From NCBI GenBank assembly GCA_022842595.1, contig JALHPF010000010.1, positions 1 to 64,000 of the forward strand: DNA of 64,000 nt, given 5' to 3'. How positions within the stretch are numbered: the stretch's first letter is position 1; every line of letters starts with the position of its first letter. This DNA is from Rubrivivax sp. (GTDB taxonomy: Bacteria; Pseudomonadota; Gammaproteobacteria; Burkholderiales; Burkholderiaceae_C). This document shows positions 59,903-64,000 of this stretch, in pieces. The notes beneath the pieces are model-generated. The model saw only the letters and a program-made list of their open reading frames with translations, made no database searches and was not told the DNA's origin. The translations under genes were made by a program, and so were the position numbers.

Positions 59903-61465
59903 TCAACGCACCACCGCCGTGACCACCAGCCCAAAGCCGAACAGACTGAGCAGACCCACGGACGCCCCTGCAAAACGGAGCAGGCTGTTGCGTTCCTTGC
60001 GCTTGAATGCATCGTCCATGCGCAAGGACACGACCCCGAGCACGGGCAGGCCGGTGACGTTGCGCAACTCGCTGGTGTCGTACACGGCGGGGCGGATCTG
60101 ACTGAGCAGGAACGAAAGCGCCAGACCGGCGCCAAGCCCGGCCAGCAGCGCAACAGGAAGCAACAGCAGGCGGTTGGGGGCCACGGGCTCCGGGGAGACG
60201 CGGGGTGGGTCGATCAGGCGGAACTCGGCCATTCCCGAGGCGTTCTCGAGTTCGCCGGCCATCATCGCGGACTGGCGGCGCGAGATCAGTTCGTCGTAGC
60301 TGCGCTTGTTGAGGCCGTAGTCACGGTTCAGCTGGGCAGCTTCGGCCTCCAGCTGCGGCGCGGTCTTCAGGTCTTCCTTGGCTTGGGCCAGGCGCCCGGC
60401 GAACTCGCCCACGCGAGCGCGCAGCGACGCCACCTGCACTTCCACACTCGCCAGCATCTTGCTCAATTCCAACACAGCGGGATCGTCAGTTACCCCCGGT
60501 CCGGCCGCTGCCATCGCCGCCTGCGCCGCCTTGCGCTGCTCGGCCGCTTCGCGCACGCGCTGCTGTTCCAGTTCCTGCAGAAGGCGCTTGCTCAGAACGA
60601 TGTCCGGATGGCGGTCGGTGTAGCGCTGCAGCAGGCCATCGATGTTGCGCTTGACCTCGTTGATTCGCGCGTCGAGTTCGGGCGTCGACGCCTGGAAAGC
60701 AGTCTCGGGCGCGGGGCCTGCCCCTGGTGACGGGGCGCGGGACAGGGTGATCTGTTGCTTGATCGAGTCGCGTGCGTTTTCTGCTTCACGCAACTGCAGC
60801 TTCGCCGTTTCCAGCTCGCGCGCAGCATCGGCCACTCGCTGCGTCGCGTCCTTGCCGTCGTCACTACGCGTCTGCAGGTTGCGGATCTTGAACTCCTTGA
60901 GCTTGGCCTCGGCCTGTTCGAGCTTCTCCTCGAAGCGGCGGATCTGCTCGTTGAGGAAGTTCTTCGCGGAGTCCGTGTCCTGCCGGTTCGAGCCCAGGCT
61001 CGACTCCACGAAGATCGAGGTCAGGGCCTGGATCGTCCTGCGGGCACGCTCCCGGTCGCTGTCGCGAACGGCCAGCGTGTACAGGTTGTCGCGGCCGGTG
61101 TTACGAATCTCAATGGTCTTGCCCAGCCTTGTGATCAGCGCCTCGCGGTCCGCTGGAGACGATGCCTTCAGGTCGAGGTCGGCAGCGCGAATCAGCTTTT
61201 CCATGTTGGGGCGGCTGAGAAGCGTCCGGCTCAGCATGTTGACCTGCTGCTGGACGTTGGGCGTGACGGCCAGCCCGGCCATCAATGGCCTGAGCACGGA
61301 GTCGGTGTCGACGTAGATGCGCGCAGAGGCTTCGAACTCGTCAGGAATGGTGAAAACCCAGACCACGCCAACGATGGCCACGACCCAGGCAACGACCATG
61401 CCGGGCCACCGGAACCTCCACATGCCGCGGAGGAAGCCGAGCACTTTCTTGATGAGCTCATCCAT
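59903..61465 (-). CDS. Polysaccharide chain-length determinant of the XrtA system (Wzz-like)
   Basis: The product has 520 residues. It has an N-terminal membrane helix (WPGMVVAWVVAIVGVVWVF), a long periplasmic coiled-coil region (about residues 150-410: IRRFEEKLEQAEAKLKEFKI, LRARVGEFAGRLAQAKEDL), the Pro-rich segment LIDPPRVSPEPVAPNR and a second membrane helix LLLLPVALLAGLGAGLALSF. A further hydrophobic stretch at the C-terminus (VGLLSLFGFGLVVTAVV) makes a third helix, typical of the XrtA subfamily. It sets chain length with the autokinase and outer-membrane export lipoprotein. Gap to the export gene is 51 bases. Confidence 0.93.
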   Translation of the reverse strand: MDELIKKVLGFLRGMWRFRWPGMVVAWVVAIVGVVWVFTIPDEFEASARIYVDTDSVLRPLMAGLAVTPNVQQQVNMLSRTLLSRPNMEKLIRAADLDLKASSPADREALITRLGKTIEIRNTGRDNLYTLAVRDSDRERARRTIQALTSIFVESSLGSNRQDTDSAKNFLNEQIRRFEEKLEQAEAKLKEFKIRNLQTRSDDGKDATQRVADAARELETAKLQLREAENARDSIKQQITLSRAPSPGAGPAPETAFQASTPELDARINEVKRNIDGLLQRYTDRHPDIVLSKRLLQELEQQRVREAAEQRKAAQAAMAAAGPGVTDDPAVLELSKMLASVEVQVASLRARVGEFAGRLAQAKEDLKTAPQLEAEAAQLNRDYGLNKRSYDELISRRQSAMMAGELENASGMAEFRLIDPPRVSPEPVAPNRLLLLPVALLAGLGAGLALSFLLSQIRPAVYDTSELRNVTGLPVLGVVSLRMDDAFKRKERNSLLRFAGASVGLLSLFGFGLVVTAVVR

Positions 61466-61516
61466 GGATCGACATGGCCGTGAAATTGACGGATGGCAGC
61501 ACTTCGCGCAGCCGGA

Positions 61517-62149
61517 TCAAAAGAGACTCTGCGGGATGATGAGGATGTCGCCCGGCTGCATGTCGACGTTGGCGGAAACGTCACCACGCTTCAGCAGGTC
61601 ACGCACCCGCACCGAGTACTGCTTGTTGCCCTCTCGTGTGCGCATGATGATGGCCTTGTCCGCCGCAAAGTCGGTGACGCCGCCGACGACGATCATCAGA
61701 TCGAGCAAGGTCATCTGCTGCTTGTACGGGATTGCCTGGGGGCGGCTGGCCTCGCCGACAATGCGGATCTGCTCGCTGTAGGGGCCGACGAAGCCGCCGA
61801 CCAGCACGGTCACGATCGGGTCCCTGACGTACTTGGAAAGCACCACCTCGACGTCGCGCGCCAACTGCACGGGTGTCTTGCCCTGCGCAGGAAGGTCATC
61901 GACCAGCGGCGCCGCAATCTTGCCGTCAGGTCGCACGGCCACGGACATCGACAACTCGGGATTACGCCAGACGACGATGTTGATGCTGTCGCCAGCGCCG
62001 ATGATGTAGGTGTAGTCCTGCGTTGCGGCCTGCTGCGGCGCCGGCGGCAGGTCGGGCCCCCGAAGCGCCGAACAGCCCACCAGAGCAAAGCCCGCGACGA
62101 ATGCGAGGACGCCCTTGAATGCGGTGAGACGGGACGAAAGACTCGACAT
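61517..62149 (-). CDS. Polysaccharide export lipoprotein (Wza/EpsE-like) of the XrtA system
   Basis: The product has 210 residues. A lipoprotein signal with LVGC (Cys26) is followed by YTYIIGAGDSINIVVWRNPE (polysaccharide export domain) and a SLBB domain (VGPYSEQIRIVGEASRPQAI to VDMQPGDILIIPQS). It forms the outer-membrane/periplasm part of the export channel and is short, as usual for exosortase loci. ATG 62149 has GGAGA upstream; the ATG further up (62203) lies above the better ribosome site. It is the first gene of the long minus-strand operon, and a sigma-54-like promoter ends about 50 bases upstream. Confidence 0.93.
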   Translation of the reverse strand: MSSLSSRLTAFKGVLAFVAGFALVGCSALRGPDLPPAPQQAATQDYTYIIGAGDSINIVVWRNPELSMSVAVRPDGKIAAPLVDDLPAQGKTPVQLARDVEVVLSKYVRDPIVTVLVGGFVGPYSEQIRIVGEASRPQAIPYKQQMTLLDLMIVVGGVTDFAADKAIIMRTREGNKQYSVRVRDLLKRGDVSANVDMQPGDILIIPQSLF

Positions 62150-62520
62150 CACGGGACATCTCCGATTGTTGGCATGGGCAACTGCGCGTATCTTCGAGAT
62201 CATGGCACAGGCTGCCGGCGTGCCAAAGCTGCGGCGTGGTGCAAGGTGGGGCCGACCGTAACATTGGCACGAACGGGACGCCTCGGCGTGTGATCGGCTG
62301 GCAAGGTCTCAGTCATCAACGATTCATACGGATCAACAAACACCGGATTGAACGCATCGCTGACGGGTTCCGCGGAATCCTTACGTCGGATGCCCGGCAT
62401 GATCGCGGCCCGCGACTACCGTGCCCAGCACGTCGGTGGCAAGATTGAAGGATATTTGTGCGGCGGACCTGCGGCACGACCTTCCTGTGCAACCTGACAT
62501 ACGGCTAGAACCGAGGGCCC
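62150..62520. other. 371-base divergent control region between the export operon and prsT
   Basis: I see no gene of convincing length here. It contains the sigma-54-like element at 62211-62226 (minus strand), a second perfect -24 box TTGGCACGA at 62264-62272 on the plus strand without a matching -12 GC, and AT-richer stretches near 62320-62345 and 62440-62455. It probably holds the promoters for both directions and activator sites. Confidence 0.6.
62211..62226 (-). promoter_or_regulatory. Sigma-54 (-24/-12) promoter candidate of the XrtA export operon
   Basis: Minus strand TTGGCACG-CCGG-CAGC. The -24 box YTGGCACG is perfect, the GG-to-GC distance is exactly 10, and the -12 box keeps GC but not the TT. 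Transcription would start near 62199, about 50 bases before the export lipoprotein ATG. Sigma-54 control by the PrsK/PrsR two-component system is described for PEP-CTERM/exosortase loci, which supports the call. Confidence 0.6.
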
Positions 62521-64000
62521 ATGGCGATTTTCCATCCAAGTCGACGAGCTGCCCCCGACGTGCAGCTTCCTGTTCCCCGGGCGCCGATGCTGTTGCAGCT
62601 GTGCATGGGCGCCTTGCTGCTCGTCATGGCGGGCTGCAGCGGGCCCGATCCCGCCAAGCTGATTGAATCAGCGCAGTCCAACATCGCTAAAGGCGATACG
62701 AATACGGCGATCATCGAACTCAAGACCGTGCTGCAGCAGCGGCCCGACGCCGGGCAAGCACGCTACCTGCTGGGGAAGGCCCTGCTCGCAAAGGGAGACG
62801 CCACGGGCGCTGCGGTCGAGTTGCGCAAGGCGCTCGAGCTGAATCACGCGGCCAATGACGTCGTGCCCGAGCTCGCGCAGTCGATGTTCTTGCTGGGACA
62901 GCACGAGAAGCTCGTGCAGGAGTTCGACAAGACGAAGTTGACGGCTCCGCAGGCGATCGCCGACCTCAACCTGACGTTGGCCGAAGCCCTTGTCCTCCTC
63001 GGGCGCACAGAACAGGCTCGCAGCGCAGCGGATGCCTCTCTCGCTGCGGTGCCTGGTTACGGGCCTGCGAACCTGTTCAAGATACGGCTGCAGGCCGGTC
63101 GTGGGGACGTCGATGGCGCCCTCGCTGCGCTCGACGCAGAACTTGCAAAGCGCCCAAGGGATCACAAGGCTTGGACGCTGAAGGCCTCTCTGCTCCACTA
63201 CGTAAAGCGCGACGTGGCCGGCGCGCTGGCCGCCTACCGGCAAGCGATTGCCGGACAACCCAAGGATCTCGACGCGCACTCCGGAGCTTTGACCTTGCTG
63301 CTCGACGAGCGCAATCTGGAAGTTGCCAGGACTCAGCTGGCAGAGATGCGCGAGGCATTTCCGAACAGCCCTCTGACCCAGTACTTTGAAGGGTACCTGG
63401 CGCTCCTTGAGCGCAAATTCGATCGTGCACTGGAGATCACCCAGCAGTTGCTGCGCGTTGCACCCGGCGACCCGCGGGCGCTGCAACTCGCTGGACTGGT
63501 TCAGTTCGAGCGCGGCAGTTTTGTGCAGGCTGAGCCGCTGCTCGCCAAGGCCCTGCAGGTGTCGCCAGGTCTCGGACTGGCGCGTCGCGCGCTGACCCTG
63601 ACCCACCTTGGGCGAGGCGAGCCTGTCAAGGCTTTGGCGGTGATGCAGCCGCTGCTGGAACAACCCAACCCGTACGCTTCCGACCTGAAGATGAAGGCGC
63701 AAGCCCACATGCAGCAGGGCGACCTGGCCAAGGCCGAGGAGGCCTTCGCGAGGGCCGCAAAGATCGATCCCGACAATCCCGTGCGGCAAACCGATCTGGC
63801 GGTCAGCAAGATCTTGCGCGGCGACGTCGATACGGGCTTGGCCATGCTGCGCTCGCTGGCTGCCGACAAGGACAGCTCGGCGGCCGACATGCCGCTGATT
63901 GCCGCCTTGATCCAGCGGCGCGACTTCCCGGGCGCACTTCAGGCCATCGAGATCTTCGAGAAGAAGCAGCCCGACCGGCCGGTGGCCGCCAATCTTCGTG
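62521..64000 (+). CDS. prsT: PEP-CTERM system TPR-repeat lipoprotein PrsT, 5' part (cut by window)
   Basis: The frame is open to the last base (493 codons seen; full-length family members have about 900 residues). A lipoprotein signal with LLLVMAGC (Cys39 from ATG 62521) is followed by continuous TPR-like helical pairs such as NIAKGDTNTAIIELKTVLQQ, QARYLLGKALLAKGDATGAA and DLAKAEEAFARAAKIDPDNP. PrsT accompanies XrtA loci and is thought to work in PEP-CTERM protein or glycan assembly outside the cytoplasm. Start is ATG 62521 (GAGGG close upstream, spacing short); ATG 62587 just before the signal peptide is also possible. Divergent from the export operon. Confidence 0.9.
   Translation, partial: MAIFHPSRRAAPDVQLPVPRAPMLLQLCMGALLLVMAGCSGPDPAKLIESAQSNIAKGDTNTAIIELKTVLQQRPDAGQARYLLGKALLAKGDATGAAVELRKALELNHAANDVVPELAQSMFLLGQHEKLVQEFDKTKLTAPQAIADLNLTLAEALVLLGRTEQARSAADASLAAVPGYGPANLFKIRLQAGRGDVDGALAALDAELAKRPRDHKAWTLKASLLHYVKRDVAGALAAYRQAIAGQPKDLDAHSGALTLLLDERNLEVARTQLAEMREAFPNSPLTQYFEGYLALLERKFDRALEITQQLLRVAPGDPRALQLAGLVQFERGSFVQAEPLLAKALQVSPGLGLARRALTLTHLGRGEPVKALAVMQPLLEQPNPYASDLKMKAQAHMQQGDLAKAEEAFARAAKIDPDNPVRQTDLAVSKILRGDVDTGLAMLRSLAADKDSSAADMPLIAALIQRRDFPGALQAIEIFEKKQPDRPVAANLR

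Noticed and set aside
62264-62280. Second -24 box (TTGGCACGA) on the plus strand facing prsT
   Set aside because: The -12 position has AC instead of GC, and the distance to prsT is about 230 bases; kept only as part of the intergenic description.

Overview
The window is GC-rich DNA, very likely from a beta-proteobacterium of the order Burkholderiales (Leptothrix/Rubrivivax/Ideonella-like). This rests on the GC-rich codon use, long antisense open frames, and a complete exosortase A (XrtA, PEP-CTERM sorting) exopolysaccharide operon of the kind known from that group. No species is claimed. I see no rRNA, tRNA, CRISPR array or insertion sequence.

Layout. (1) 1-5071, plus strand: the end of an FAD-dependent oxidoreductase, a membrane anion permease, a secreted beta-helix protein and an asparagine-synthetase-like protein without the glutaminase cysteine, chained by 4-base start/stop overlaps. 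(2) 5132-6011, minus strand: an antitoxin gene followed by an internally deleted toxin remnant, and a small secreted cysteine-containing protein. (3) 6270-34775, plus strand: an ABC-transporter-dependent glycan locus. It holds wzm and wzt, FkbM and other methyltransferases, a GDP-mannose dehydratase, many GT2/GT4 glycosyltransferases, a WbsX protein, an FG-GAP/ASPIC lipoprotein, UDP-GlcNAc 2-epimerase, an acyltransferase, two sulfotransferases, a second cysteine-less asparagine-synthetase homologue and a fused double GT4 enzyme. One methyltransferase (10859-11944) is inverted inside this locus. (4) 62149 down to 34809, minus strand: the XrtA operon. In transcription order it encodes export lipoprotein, chain-length protein, tyrosine autokinase, outer-membrane protein, AAA ATPase, UDP-GlcNAc 2-epimerase, deacetylase, FemAB-like protein, glycosyltransferase, exosortase-EpsI fusion, UDP-GlcNAc dehydrogenase, glycosyltransferase, amidotransferase, methyltransferase, two glycosyltransferases and O-antigen-type ligase. 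A 3' extension follows: SGNH protein, MBOAT acyltransferase, CapK-like ligase, VpsJ-like protein and formyltransferase-like protein. (5) 62521 to the right edge, plus strand: prsT, the TPR protein of the PEP-CTERM system, cut by the window.

How the genes fit together (inference): the minus-strand operon makes, modifies and exports the exopolysaccharide that goes with PEP-CTERM protein sorting. WecB plus TviB point to an amino-uronic acid, which the AsnB-type enzyme could amidate. The plus-strand locus builds a second, ABC-exported glycan that may be methylated, acylated and sulfated. The two loci end tail to tail at about 34.8 kb and share paralogous families (VpsJ-like, WecB, AsnB-like). No initiating phosphoglycosyl transferase and no Wzx flippase is visible, so these must lie outside.

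Regulatory candidates read by eye: sigma-54-like -24/-12 elements before the export operon (best), before wzm and before the amidotransferase gene; a CRP/FNR-like palindrome in the divergent region before gmd; and several GC-rich hairpins in the few larger gaps.
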